A stretch of 48,053 bases of DNA from Candidatus Norongarragalina meridionalis (GCA_902384935.1 CABMDO010000009.1:138983-187035), one strand, 5' to 3'; positions 9,243-18,897 are shown, numbered from the stretch's first letter. Numbers and translations are program-made. The notes: generated by a model not told the origin, from the letters alone.

Positions 9243-11111
9243 TCAGCACTTAACGCGGAATACGCGGAAACGATAGGTATCGAGCCGCGCATCGTAGACG
9301 TTTTCGAAATTCGGCGAGTTCTCGAACTTGGCGTAGTCAATGGACAGCCCCACCTCTTGCGGGCCTATGAAAACGTAATCGACTCCGTACTTCCTGAAAA
9401 TCGCGCAGACCGCCGTGCGGTACATCTCGGCGACGTCGCGCTCCTGCTGCGAATAGTCGAGCCCGTGCGTCCACAGCCACCCGCGGTATCCTAGAACGAC
9501 GCGCCTGCCAGCGAGCGTCGGAACAAGATGGTTGTGCGCGTCGCTTGTAAGAAACAGCGAATCCGCAGGCGTGTTCTGCCTGACCCAGTCGGCGACTATC
9601 AGGTCGCGCTGCGGGTAAAGTACGGGGTGGTCGCCCAACCACCATACCATGGTCAGCACTCCGGAAAGGACGGAAGCGGCTATCAAAACAGTCGCCAAAA
9701 CCTTGAACGCGTTTCCGCGCTTCCATATGTTTACGACGGTTAGCCCCGCCAGAACGCAGCCGACGAAGAACGGATGAATCAGCACCTTGATGGTGTCCCA
9801 GTCCTGCGGCTGGAAGCGGACGAAGTTGCACAGCAGGAACAGCATGCCGAACGGGATTGCGAAACGCCGCAGCCGCTTGTCGGCGAAGAACCATCCGATT
9901 ACCGCAAGGAACAGCGGCACGCCGAGGTTCTTCACCCAGAACACGGCGACATCGAACGCGCTGCTGTCGGAGTTCTGGTGCATCCACCCCCACTGCCAGC
10001 CGAAGAACGACGCGCCGGTCTGCTGTTTGATCCAGAGAATCTGCGGAACCGCCAGCGCCGCGACTATTGCCGCCGCATACACCCACTCGCGCCGTATTTT
10101 GCGTTCGTCGAAAATCTTCCACAGAAGCAGCAGTCCCGCAATGAAGGAGCACGCTATGAAGGAGTGCCCGTGCACCATCGGCAGCGAGCCGAGCAGAACC
10201 GCGGCGAGCAGTATTTCCTTCTTATTCTGCTTTTCGAGGTTGCGGAACAGGAGCCAGTAAAACAGGAGCGATATGGCGAAGCCGAGAATCGCCGAGCGCT
10301 GCGGGACGAATATGGAGAATACGAGGTTCATGAAGTGGATGCCTGCGGCGGGAACATGCGAGTAAGCGGCTGGCAACGCGGAGACGAACGCTATCGCGTT
10401 CCCCGAAGCGAGCATGTCCTTGAAGAAGTACGCGAACCCGAGGTCGCCGTTCAGGAAGAAGAACGCCGCCGCAACGCAGGACGCCGCCTTGTTGCCGGTC
10501 AGCGCGAGCGCGAGGAAATAGGCGAGGAAAACGAGCGAGAACGAAACGAGAAGGTTCGGGAGCAGCACCGAATCGCGGAGCGACAAGCCGCCTACCAGGA
10601 AAGCCGACGAGGAGAAGTCCATGAGGAACGGATACGCGAGCGGCGCTCCGTGCAGCACGGGATATTGGGGCGGGAAGTTCTGGCCGTAGGCGAACGACGT
10701 TATGAGCGAGAAATGGAACGCATAATCGCCCCAGACGTTCGCGGTGGCGGTGAGCCCGCCGCGGCCGTCGTCCGCGAGTATTCCGTTCCAGTTGATTACC
10801 GCGAGAAGCAGGAAAAGAAAAAGAAGGAACGCCTCGGCTTTTCCGAAGCGCAGCGGCTTGATTGACGGCTTGGATTTGCGCACGACGAACAGAGCGGCGG
10901 CGAGCAGAATCGCGGACGTAACCGCCACGACCTGCCACGAAAGCGAACCCAGAGCCCACGACAGCAACAGGGAAACCCACGCGGACGCCAGAACGCCCGC
11001 GAGGAAGGCGAACGAAACCTGCTTCAGAAGATCGTCGAGGAAATCGAACAGAAACGACAGCGCGAAACCGAACGCAAGCGCGGAAACGAGGAGAATAAGC
11101 GCGAGCAGCAT
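9243..11111 (-). CDS. Large multi-TM protein, GT-C superfamily glycosyltransferase-like
   Basis: About 10 or more hydrophobic helices followed by a soluble C-terminal domain (ADWVRQNTPADSLFLTSDAHNHLVPTLAGRRVVLGYRGWLW). Confidence 0.75.
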   Translation of the reverse strand: MLLALILLVSALAFGFALSFLFDFLDDLLKQVSFAFLAGVLASAWVSLLLSWALGSLSWQVVAVTSAILLAAALFVVRKSKPSIKPLRFGKAEAFLLFLFLLLAVINWNGILADDGRGGLTATANVWGDYAFHFSLITSFAYGQNFPPQYPVLHGAPLAYPFLMDFSSSAFLVGGLSLRDSVLLPNLLVSFSLVFLAYFLALALTGNKAASCVAAAFFFLNGDLGFAYFFKDMLASGNAIAFVSALPAAYSHVPAAGIHFMNLVFSIFVPQRSAILGFAISLLFYWLLFRNLEKQNKKEILLAAVLLGSLPMVHGHSFIACSFIAGLLLLWKIFDERKIRREWVYAAAIVAALAVPQILWIKQQTGASFFGWQWGWMHQNSDSSAFDVAVFWVKNLGVPLFLAVIGWFFADKRLRRFAIPFGMLFLLCNFVRFQPQDWDTIKVLIHPFFVGCVLAGLTVVNIWKRGNAFKVLATVLIAASVLSGVLTMVWWLGDHPVLYPQRDLIVADWVRQNTPADSLFLTSDAHNHLVPTLAGRRVVLGYRGWLWTHGLDYSQQERDVAEMYRTAVCAIFRKYGVDYVFIGPQEVGLSIDYAKFENSPNFENVYDARLDTYRFRVFRVKC

Positions 11112-11138
11112 TTTTCCACCGTAGTCGTGAGAACGGAA

Positions 11139-11263
11139 CGGGCCCGACGGGATTCGAACCCGCAACCTACTGGTTTCTCCCCTTTGCCAGGACCGAAGCT
11201 TCGACTTCCGTCCCTGTTTATGGATCGGAACCAGTCGCTCTATCCTGGTTGAGCCACGGGCCC
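11139..11263 (-). tRNA. tRNA-Arg (CCG) with 49-nt intron at 37/38
   Basis: Acceptor GGGCCCG/CGGGCCC; ACTGG TTCCGA-[intron]-A CCAGT; T loop TTCGAAT. Confidence 0.88.
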
Positions 11264-11306
11264 TTCTGAAGAATATACCCGACGCGGTTTATAATTGATT
11301 GGAAAA

Positions 11307-12452
11307 TCAGAGCTTCGCCAGAAGCAGCAGTTCCACCATCGCGAGGAACGTAAGCAGGAAGAACACCAGCGACGCCGCCGCGGTTACCGTAACCGCAACC
11401 GCGAGCGGGAAATTCAGGTACAGGAGTTTGAGCGGCGGGGAGGAATACGCTATCTGCTTTACCTTCTCGCTCGAGATATAGCCCGTGCTCACCTGCCTCG
11501 AAAGCTGGTCGGCAGCCTGCGCCTTGTATTTCACGGTAAGGTTGTACTCGGCGTCTATGAAACTGTTGTAACCGGAAGTGATCAGCTGCTCGCGCACCGC
11601 TCCCATTACGACTGTTTGGTTGGCGGGGCTCATGACGGCGAAAGAGGGGTCCTTGCTCAGCGCCGAACGCAGCAGGTCGTCCGAGAGGAACGCGCGCATA
11701 TCGTCTTTCGACACGGCGTTCGCTATTGTTCCACGGTCAAGCGGAACCGCGTCCAGGCATGCCGTCGCCAAAGCAGTCGTAGCGTTCTTCTGCGTCATCG
11801 CCTGGATAACGTTCGTGAAGAACACCGAAGTATACTCCGCCTTGTGCGCGTTTACCTTCATGAACATTATGCCGAACGTGGCTATCAGCAGTATCAGCAA
11901 ACAGACGTTGAACAGCGTCCAGGCGCGCGACAGTGATATTTTTTCCAGCCGTGAACCCATCACCGAGGCTAACGCCAGCGCGAACGAGAACGCGACGAAC
12001 ACCAGTACGAGCGCGGGCGTCATCAGGTAAAGCAGAAGCGCCGGCACCAGCGTGGCGGGAAGCACAAGCAGCGCGGTTCCCGCTGTCTGGCGGTACCCGA
12101 AATACGCCGCGAACGCCAGCGCGAGCGAGAACATGACGAGGAACAGCCCGAACGAAAGGCTGTACAGCTTTCCGACTGTGAACGCGAGCCGGGGCATATC
12201 GAACAAATCGCGCGTCGTGAAGCTCGCCTTGTCGAACAATATGCAGCAGAATACGAACAGGACCGCGATGATTATGAGGAGCGGAAGGCGCTTGCGCAGG
12301 CCGCTGCCGAAGGAAATCGTGACTGAAGGAATCGTGACTGCGATCTGGCGTCCCGGACTGGGCTGCAACGCGGGCTGGGCGGGCGGATGCGAGGCGATCA
12401 GCGCCGATTGCGCCTCGCGCTCGCGGATCTCCTTCTGCGTCCTCAAACCCAT
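11307..12452 (-). CDS. Multi-pass membrane protein of unknown function
   Basis: 382 aa; several TM helices, a soluble segment, then TM segments at the C-terminus. Confidence 0.7.
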   Translation of the reverse strand: MGLRTQKEIREREAQSALIASHPPAQPALQPSPGRQIAVTIPSVTISFGSGLRKRLPLLIIIAVLFVFCCILFDKASFTTRDLFDMPRLAFTVGKLYSLSFGLFLVMFSLALAFAAYFGYRQTAGTALLVLPATLVPALLLYLMTPALVLVFVAFSFALALASVMGSRLEKISLSRAWTLFNVCLLILLIATFGIMFMKVNAHKAEYTSVFFTNVIQAMTQKNATTALATACLDAVPLDRGTIANAVSKDDMRAFLSDDLLRSALSKDPSFAVMSPANQTVVMGAVREQLITSGYNSFIDAEYNLTVKYKAQAADQLSRQVSTGYISSEKVKQIAYSSPPLKLLYLNFPLAVAVTVTAAASLVFFLLTFLAMVELLLLAKL

Positions 12453-12512
12453 AACGAGACGAACGGAAACCGCTTTAAAAAACGTTGTCCTAACCCAATC
12501 TGGTGGAAACTG

Positions 12513-13559
12513 ATGAATGCTCCGACACGCGTAGGCATCGCCGGCAGGGTCGAAAACCCGCTGGCGATTAAAACCGCCGAACGCCTTTGGAATTTCCTGA
12601 AAAGGGAGGGCGTCAAGGCGGAGGTGCAGAAGGGTTTCCTGAAAAAACCGAACGCGCGCGAGATACGCGACTTCGACGCGGACCTGGTGCTTTCGTTCGG
12701 CGGAGACGGGACGCTGCTGCACGTGTTTCGAGAACTCGGCGAGCGGAGCGTGCCGGTGCTGGGCATCAACTGCGGGGAGCTGGGCTTCCTTACCGACGTC
12801 GACTACTCGATGATCGATGCGCACGCGCCCAACGTCATCAAGGGGCAATACTACGTCGAACCGCGCGCGCGGCTCGATTTCTCCGTCGACAGCGAACGCT
12901 TGCCGCCTGCGCTCAACGAGGGGGTGATCGTTCCTTCGAAACCTCTCACGATGCTGAGGTACGGGCTCAACATCAACCAGGAATACCTATGGAGGGACAA
13001 CTCCGACGCGCTCATAATTGCGACGCCCACGGGAACTACCGGACACGCGCTCAGCGCGGGCGGACCGGTGGTGAACTACAACGCGCGCGTCATCGTCGTG
13101 GTGCCGATGAACTCGACGAACCAGGCGAGCCGTCCGCTCGTCGTTCCCGAAGAAGCTACGGTGACCGCGTACGACATCAATTCCGCGTCGCCGCCCGAAC
13201 TCGTCATCGACGGACAAGTGCGGATGAAATGCGGGAGCGAGGTTTCCGCGAAGCATTCGAAACACGCCGCGCTTCTCGCGAGAATTTACGCGTCGAGCTA
13301 CGCCGCGCCGAGGAAGATACGCAAGAAAACCGAAACCGCGGAGATGGAGATACTGAAGGCGGCGCCGCCATCCTCGAAATTCATCTTCCGGCTCCTGGAG
13401 TTCGAGGGCCCGCTAACGCAGAAGGAAATAATCGCCGCCACGATGCTTCCCGCGCGCACGGTGCGCAGGGGGCTCGAATACCTGATAGGCAGGGGTGTGC
13501 TCGTGAAGAAGCCGTTCCTCGGCGATCCGCGGCAGTCGCTTTACGCCATAAGCAGGTGA
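12513..13559 (+). CDS. nadK: NAD(+) kinase with C-terminal winged-helix domain
   Basis: LSFGGDGTLLHVFRELG, ALNEGVI, ATPTGTTGHALSAGGPVV; extra C-terminus FRLLEFEGPLTQKEIIAATMLPARTVRRGLEYLIGRGVLVKK. Confidence 0.93.
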   Translation: MNAPTRVGIAGRVENPLAIKTAERLWNFLKREGVKAEVQKGFLKKPNAREIRDFDADLVLSFGGDGTLLHVFRELGERSVPVLGINCGELGFLTDVDYSMIDAHAPNVIKGQYYVEPRARLDFSVDSERLPPALNEGVIVPSKPLTMLRYGLNINQEYLWRDNSDALIIATPTGTTGHALSAGGPVVNYNARVIVVVPMNSTNQASRPLVVPEEATVTAYDINSASPPELVIDGQVRMKCGSEVSAKHSKHAALLARIYASSYAAPRKIRKKTETAEMEILKAAPPSSKFIFRLLEFEGPLTQKEIIAATMLPARTVRRGLEYLIGRGVLVKKPFLGDPRQSLYAISR

Positions 13560-13566
13560 GCGCATA

Positions 13567-14100
13567 ATGGCCGAACTGGACTTCGTTTTCGAACTCGGGC
13601 AGCTGAAGCGCGAGAAACGCAGCGGTTGGTGGATCGCAAAGGTTCCGAACCCTGAGAGCGTCGCGGAGCATTCGTTCAGGGCAGCCGTCATCGCGTACAT
13701 TATAGCCGAAGGGGAAGGAAAGACAAACGCGAGCGATTATTCGTTGGCGGCGCTGCTTCACGACTCCTGCGAAACCCGCCTCGGCGACAGGCACAAGATA
13801 AGCCAGAAGTATCTGAAAAAAGGCGGAAGCGAGAAAAAAGCAAGAAGCGAACAGCTCGCGCTCCTGCCTGCACGGCTCCGCCGCGCCATACTTTCCCTTC
13901 CAGACGACGCCATAGTCCGCGACGCGGACTTGTTGGAATGCGCGGTTCAGGCGAAGGAGTACCTGGACTGCGGATACCGCGACGCTAAGGGCTGGATGAA
14001 ACGCGCGGGAATGGGTTTGAAGACGAAAACCGCAAAGCGCCTGTACGCCGAACTGAAGCGCACTGATTCCGGAAAATGGTGGCACGGACTCAAAATTTAA
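13567..14100 (+). CDS. HD-domain phosphohydrolase
   Basis: SVAEHSF...AALLHDSCETRLGD...RDADLLE. Confidence 0.88.
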   Translation: MAELDFVFELGQLKREKRSGWWIAKVPNPESVAEHSFRAAVIAYIIAEGEGKTNASDYSLAALLHDSCETRLGDRHKISQKYLKKGGSEKKARSEQLALLPARLRRAILSLPDDAIVRDADLLECAVQAKEYLDCGYRDAKGWMKRAGMGLKTKTAKRLYAELKRTDSGKWWHGLKI

Positions 14101-14255
14101 ACGAGAGCGACGAACAGGAGAATCGCCGCGATTATCCAGAGCACCGAATCCGCAGCGAAGGAAAGGGGCCCGAAGAGCGTAACCGTCAGATAGTCGAAGA
14201 AGATGAGAGCGTTCACCTGCAGCTCCTCGATGAAGTCGCCTAACGCATCAAGCAT
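14097..14255 (-). CDS. 52-aa membrane microprotein
   Basis: MLDALGDFIEELQVNALIFFDYLTVTLFGPLSFAADSVLWIIAAILLFVALV; upstream GGAGG; shorter than the ORF-track cutoff. Confidence 0.6.
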   Translation of the reverse strand: MLDALGDFIEELQVNALIFFDYLTVTLFGPLSFAADSVLWIIAAILLFVALV

Positions 14256-14308
14256 TGCCTCTTGCCTCCGACGGAATACGGGGCGGAACTGAATTTAAAC
14301 GTTAGGAA

Positions 14309-14635
14309 TCAGGCGGAGCGGCGCGCGAGGCGGGAAACCGAACCGCATTTGCGGCAGACGCGCTCCTTCTTCTTCCAGTTCATGTCGAATTCCGTGCCGC
14401 CGCATTCGAGGCACGCCTTGATTTCCTGGTTGTGGAACGATTTCCACGCATCCTTAGTGTCGCCGTAAACCATGGACGAGCGCACGTGGGTTTTCTTGTC
14501 CGCGAACGCAACGGGCTCCTTCGGCGGCTCCTGCACCGCCGCCCTGCGGATGCGCCCGCTGCTGCAACGCGGGCATTTCTCAGGCTCTTCCTCGTCGAAA
14601 CGCGCGCGGCAGTTCAGGCACTCGTACGTTACCAT
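14309..14635 (-). CDS. Zinc-ribbon protein with three Cys-pair clusters
   Basis: YECLNCRARF...CPRCSS; CLECGG; CRKCGS. Confidence 0.75.
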   Translation of the reverse strand: MVTYECLNCRARFDEEEPEKCPRCSSGRIRRAAVQEPPKEPVAFADKKTHVRSSMVYGDTKDAWKSFHNQEIKACLECGGTEFDMNWKKKERVCRKCGSVSRLARRSA

Positions 14636-14674
14636 TAGATGTGATTTTTAAGGCGGCGAAGATATAAAAGCTTC

Positions 14675-15877
14675 GTGATTAGGCGGAAGGTTCTTTATTG
14701 CCTGCTTGACGGCTACGGCGATGTGCGCTACAAGGAACTCGGCGGAAAAACGCCGCTGGAATATGCGGAAACGCCCTTTTTCGACTCGCTTCTCGCGAAC
14801 GGGAAGTGCGGTTTCATGGAACCCGTCGGTTTGGGAAAGGAAGTGCCGATAACCGACGCGTCGGCGATGACTTTTTCATTCCTGGGTTACGACGTGAGGA
14901 AGTTTCCGCACGGGCGCGGCGTTATCGAGGCGATAGGCGAGGGAATGGCCGTCAAGGACGGCGATTTCGTCGCTCGGTGCAACTTCGCTACGGTTTCGAA
15001 GGACGGGACGATAACGGATTTGCGCGCCGGAAGAATAAGGGACACGAAAGCGCTGGCAACAGCGCTGAACCGCATGTCTTTTCCTGTCCCGTTCGAATTC
15101 AGAGCCACCGAAGGGCACCGCGGCATCGTCGTATTCAAAAGCGGAAAGGGCGAACGTTTCTCGGAAGACATTACTCAGGTGGATCCGCACGCAGTCGGTA
15201 AAAAAATCATGAAGGCGCGGCCGTTGAAACCGGCGGCGAAAGGCACCGCCGAACTCCTGAACCTGTTCGTCGAAAGAAGCCGCGAAGTTCTGGGCGCGCA
15301 TCCGTCCAACGGGAAACGCAAGGCGCGCGGGCTTCCTCCCGCGAACGCGATTCTTCCGCGCGGCTTTTCAGCGAAGGCGCCGAAGCTCGAGCCGTTCCGC
15401 AAGCGCTACGGAGTTACGCCGTGCGGCGTAACCGGCGTCGCGATAAACAAGGGGATATGCAAGCTCCTCGGCATTCCGATAATCGAAGTGGCGGAGGACA
15501 TGGGCGACAACGCGAAGGAGATGGCGACGAAACGCGCGCCCGCGCTTGCGGCGCTGCACAAGTGCGAGTTCGTGTTCCTGCATTTCAAAACCATCGATCT
15601 CGCGGGGCACGACGGCGACTTGTGGCGGAAAGTTTCGGAAATCGAGAGAACCGACGCGTTCCTCGGAAGCCTTTCGCTTGGCGGCGCCGTAGTCGCAATA
15701 GGCGCGGACCACTGCACGCCGTGCAAAATCAAAGGGCACAGCGCGGGTTTGATTCCGTATCTTTACGGAACCGCCGGCGCGCGCGGGAAGAAGAAATACG
15801 GGGATTCGGAATGCGCGAAGGGCAAACATATCAAACAGTACGACTTCGTCAGGGCCGTTTTGCGAGCGAGGGCTTAG
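14675..15877 (+). CDS. apgM: 2,3-bisphosphoglycerate-independent phosphoglycerate mutase (archaeal type)
   Basis: LYCLLDGYGDVRYKELGGKTPLEYAETP, TDASAMTFSFLGYD, FLHFKTIDLAGHDGD, GADHCTPC; GTG start. Confidence 0.94.
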   Translation: MIRRKVLYCLLDGYGDVRYKELGGKTPLEYAETPFFDSLLANGKCGFMEPVGLGKEVPITDASAMTFSFLGYDVRKFPHGRGVIEAIGEGMAVKDGDFVARCNFATVSKDGTITDLRAGRIRDTKALATALNRMSFPVPFEFRATEGHRGIVVFKSGKGERFSEDITQVDPHAVGKKIMKARPLKPAAKGTAELLNLFVERSREVLGAHPSNGKRKARGLPPANAILPRGFSAKAPKLEPFRKRYGVTPCGVTGVAINKGICKLLGIPIIEVAEDMGDNAKEMATKRAPALAALHKCEFVFLHFKTIDLAGHDGDLWRKVSEIERTDAFLGSLSLGGAVVAIGADHCTPCKIKGHSAGLIPYLYGTAGARGKKKYGDSECAKGKHIKQYDFVRAVLRARA

Positions 15878-16148
15878 ACGCCCGATAGTACGTATGCGCA
15901 AGGTCTACTGCTTTTTGCAGCGCGATTACTTTATTTTTCTGTTTTCTTGCCCGAATCGCTTTCAGATACAATCCGCGCATGCTATGAGTCGGATACCAGC
16001 GATACAGACGATAGTGAAAACGCAGCGCCGCGTCGCCAAATCTATGCCCCAAAACACCCAACACAATATCGTGTTCTTTCGACTGTTCTTTATCGAGGCG
16101 TATTTCCTCGCCGTGTATCGTCTTTAGTTTCAGTACGGGTTCAACCAC
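15849..16148 (-). CDS. Hypothetical protein (99 aa)
   Basis: Open frame overlapping the 3' ends of both convergent and upstream neighbours by short stretches. Confidence 0.5.
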   Translation of the reverse strand: MVEPVLKLKTIHGEEIRLDKEQSKEHDIVLGVLGHRFGDAALRFHYRLYRWYPTHSMRGLYLKAIRARKQKNKVIALQKAVDLAHTYYRASKPSLAKRP

Positions 16149-17787
16149 GGAGCTGCTCCTCGATCCTGAGAAGGCGGTTGTACTTGCTCGTGCGCTCGCC
16201 GCGCGCCGGCGCGCCTATTTTCGCGTATTCGGCGCCTATTCCCACCGCTAAATCCGAAATGAACGAATCGTCGGTTTCGCCCGAACGGTGGGACACCACG
16301 ACTTTCCAGCCCGCTTCCTTCGCGAGCCGCGCGGCTTCGAGCGCTTCGGAAACGGTCCCTATCTGATTCGGTTTTAGAAGAAGCGCGTTGCACGCGCCGC
16401 TTACTATCGCGGTTTTGATGCGTTCGGGGTTCGTGCAGAGCAGATCGTCGCCGACTATCGAAACGCGCGAACCGAGCGCCTTCGACACCGCCGCGAATTC
16501 CTCGAACGCGTCCTCGGCGAACGGGTCCTCCAGATAAGCCAGTGGGAATTTCTTGGCGAGCGCCGAATAATAATCGACCAACGCGTCGGGAGTGTATTTC
16601 TTCCCGTTGACGGCGTACATCTTGCCTTTGAGAAGCCGCGTAGCGGCGCAGTCCAGCCCGAGTTTTATTTTTTTCGAGTGCCCAGCTTCGGACGCGGCTT
16701 TCAATATAAGCTCCAACGGAAGCTCCGCGTCTTTCAACGGCGGCGCAAATCCGCCTTCGTCGCCCACGTTGATTGCGCTTTTTCCATATTTCTTTTCCAG
16801 CAGCGCCTTGAGCGCATGATAGGTTTCGGAAACGATTTCAGCTGCTTCCGCGAAGGATTTCGCGCCTACGGGCAGGACCAGATACTCCTGGAAGTCCAAA
16901 TCATTGCCCGCGTGCATGCCGCCGTTGATAAGATTAGCCGCGGGGCACGGCATGCTCCTGCTGCCGCCGAGCAAGGAATAAAGCGCCTTCCCCTCTATCA
17001 ACGACTGCAGGCGCCAGAGCGCCATGCTCGACGCGATAGTGGCGTTCGCGCCTATACGCTGCTTGTTCGGGGTGCCATCCACCGAAAGGATAACGGAATC
17101 GAACGCGCGCGCGTCCGCGTTTTTCCCGTGAAGCGCCGGCGAAATAATCGTGTTTACGTTCCGCACCGCCTTTGTCACGCCTTTCCCGAAATACCGCTTC
17201 CCGCCGTCGCGCAGCTCAAGGGCTTCGTGCGCGCCCGTCGAGGCGCCTGAAGGCGCCGCGGCGAGCGTGCGCCACTGCCCCGCCCACGCCTCCGCTTCGA
17301 CCGTAGGATTGCCGCGCGAATCTAGAACCTCGCGCGCCTTGAGCGACGAAAGCTTCGACGGCGCCTCGAGTTCCGCGAGTTTCACGAGCCGGCGGACGTG
17401 GCGTTCCGCGCGCGAAAAAGGCGTGCCCAGGAACACATCTATGATTTTTTCCGCGTCTTTCGCGGACGAAGCGAGAACCAGGACGTTGGCGTCCACATGC
17501 TCACGCGCTTGCCGCGCGGTTTCGGGCGACGCGCACAGCGCGGCGCGTATGCCCTTGATTTTGTTGGCGGCGACGCTCATGCCCACGCCGGTGCCGCACA
17601 CCAGCACGCCGAAGTCGGCAGCGCCGGAAACAACGGCTTCGCAGGCGCGGAGCGCGTAATCCGGGTAGTCGACGGAGTCCGAGCCGTGCGTGCCGTAATC
17701 CATCACTTCGTGCTTCTTCTTCAGGTAAGCCAGGATTTTGTTTTTGAGTTCGAAGCCCGCGTGGTCGGACCCGAGAGCGACGCGCAC
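16141..17787 (-). CDS. Fused ribose-5-phosphate isomerase B / enolase
   Basis: N-terminal RpiB: VALGSDHAGFELKNKI, VDYPDYA, GVLVCGTGVGMSVAANK; C-terminal enolase: AREVLDSRGNPTVE, NGGMHAGN, DEGGFAPP, YLEDPF, GDDLLCTN, LLKPNQIG, VVSHRSGETDD; GTG start after GGGGTGG. Confidence 0.92.
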   Translation of the reverse strand: MRVALGSDHAGFELKNKILAYLKKKHEVMDYGTHGSDSVDYPDYALRACEAVVSGAADFGVLVCGTGVGMSVAANKIKGIRAALCASPETARQAREHVDANVLVLASSAKDAEKIIDVFLGTPFSRAERHVRRLVKLAELEAPSKLSSLKAREVLDSRGNPTVEAEAWAGQWRTLAAAPSGASTGAHEALELRDGGKRYFGKGVTKAVRNVNTIISPALHGKNADARAFDSVILSVDGTPNKQRIGANATIASSMALWRLQSLIEGKALYSLLGGSRSMPCPAANLINGGMHAGNDLDFQEYLVLPVGAKSFAEAAEIVSETYHALKALLEKKYGKSAINVGDEGGFAPPLKDAELPLELILKAASEAGHSKKIKLGLDCAATRLLKGKMYAVNGKKYTPDALVDYYSALAKKFPLAYLEDPFAEDAFEEFAAVSKALGSRVSIVGDDLLCTNPERIKTAIVSGACNALLLKPNQIGTVSEALEAARLAKEAGWKVVVSHRSGETDDSFISDLAVGIGAEYAKIGAPARGERTSKYNRLLRIEEQLRG

Positions 17788-17888
17788 GCACCCACCCCCC
17801 GTAGTTCCAGTAATTCGGCTATCCTTCTCCTTCTTTCCTTCCAATAAACGTTTTATTAACAACTCATTTAAAGGGTTGGGTGGTTTAA

Positions 17889-18413
17889 ACGGCGATCCTT
17901 TCCAAAAACGAAATTTTGAAGGCGATTAAAAAAAAGGAAATCGCGGTTACGCCGTTCGTTCCCGCCTGCGTAGGCCCGTGCTCCGTCGACATGCACCTGG
18001 GCAACGACTTCAAAGTGTTTGTTAACGAGAAAGGAACGAAGGAAGTTAAGGATGCTCCGGACGCCATCGGGTTGGGCGCGTTCAGGCGCGTCGTGCTGAA
18101 AGACAGCGATTTTCTTTCCCTGAAACCCGGCGAGCTCGTTCTCGGTGTCACCAAGGAACGTATACGTATATCTAAACGTTACTGTGCTACGATAGACGGA
18201 CGAAGCCGCTTCGCCCGCGCTGGGCTTCTGGTGCATGTCAGCTCGAGTTTGATACAGCCGAACTGCGACAACGTCCAGGTTCTCGAAATTGCCAATCTTT
18301 CGCCTTTTACGCTGAAACTTAAGCCGGGTCTCCGCGTTTGCCAGGTGGTTTTCCACACGCTAACGAGCCCGGCGGAGTACAAGGGCGGCTTCAGGCTGCA
18401 GAAACGGCCGTGA
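17889..18413 (+). CDS. dcd: dCTP deaminase / dUTPase family protein, apparent ACG start
   Basis: ILSKNEILKAIKKKEIAV N-terminus; IDGRSRFARAGLLVHVSSSLIQPNC...LEIANLSPFTLKLKPGLRVCQVVF. Confidence 0.88.
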   Translation, partial: TAILSKNEILKAIKKKEIAVTPFVPACVGPCSVDMHLGNDFKVFVNEKGTKEVKDAPDAIGLGAFRRVVLKDSDFLSLKPGELVLGVTKERIRISKRYCATIDGRSRFARAGLLVHVSSSLIQPNCDNVQVLEIANLSPFTLKLKPGLRVCQVVFHTLTSPAEYKGGFRLQKRP

Positions 18414-18446
18414 GGCGGAACTCCGAATAGCGGAAGTGAGGGGGGT

Positions 18447-18851
18447 GTGGTGCCCGCGCCTAAAACAACAGACAAACCCGCAAAAACTCGCGAACATTAC
18501 GTGCGTCAGCGCGATTCTTCCTTCGTTTACTACCGCGTCCGCGCCGACGACGCCGCCAGAACCGCGGCGAACGCCTTCAACATCTACGATTTCGTAAGCA
18601 ACGCGTTCGCTTTTTCCCCGAAGCGCAAGGAGGCGTTCGTTCGGGTTCTCGAAGCGCTCCGAGAAAAGCCGCAGGGTTTCACCGAACTGATGGAAACGAG
18701 CGGGCTGGCAAGGAGCGCCTTGTATCTCCTCGTTCTTTCCCTCGAACGTTCGGGTTTGGTGCGCAAGGAAGGACGCAAGTACGCTCTGTCGGACGCGTTT
18801 TCCTCGTCCGCCGAGGCGTCCGCGGCGTGGTGGAAGCGCTGGAAGGCGTAG
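18447..18851 (+). CDS. Winged-helix transcriptional regulator-like protein
   Basis: REKPQGFTELMETSGLARSALYLLVLSLERSGLVRKEGRKYALSD. Confidence 0.75.
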   Translation: MVPAPKTTDKPAKTREHYVRQRDSSFVYYRVRADDAARTAANAFNIYDFVSNAFAFSPKRKEAFVRVLEALREKPQGFTELMETSGLARSALYLLVLSLERSGLVRKEGRKYALSDAFSSSAEASAAWWKRWKA

Positions 18852-18897
18852 CGCAAACATTTTATTGCTTGATGCGCTTCGCATTTCGGTGTTTTTC

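Noticed and set aside
9243-11165. Annotated start of the 640-aa GT-C ORF at 11165
   Set aside because: That start lies inside tRNA-Arg; ATG 11111 with GGTGG upstream is more likely.
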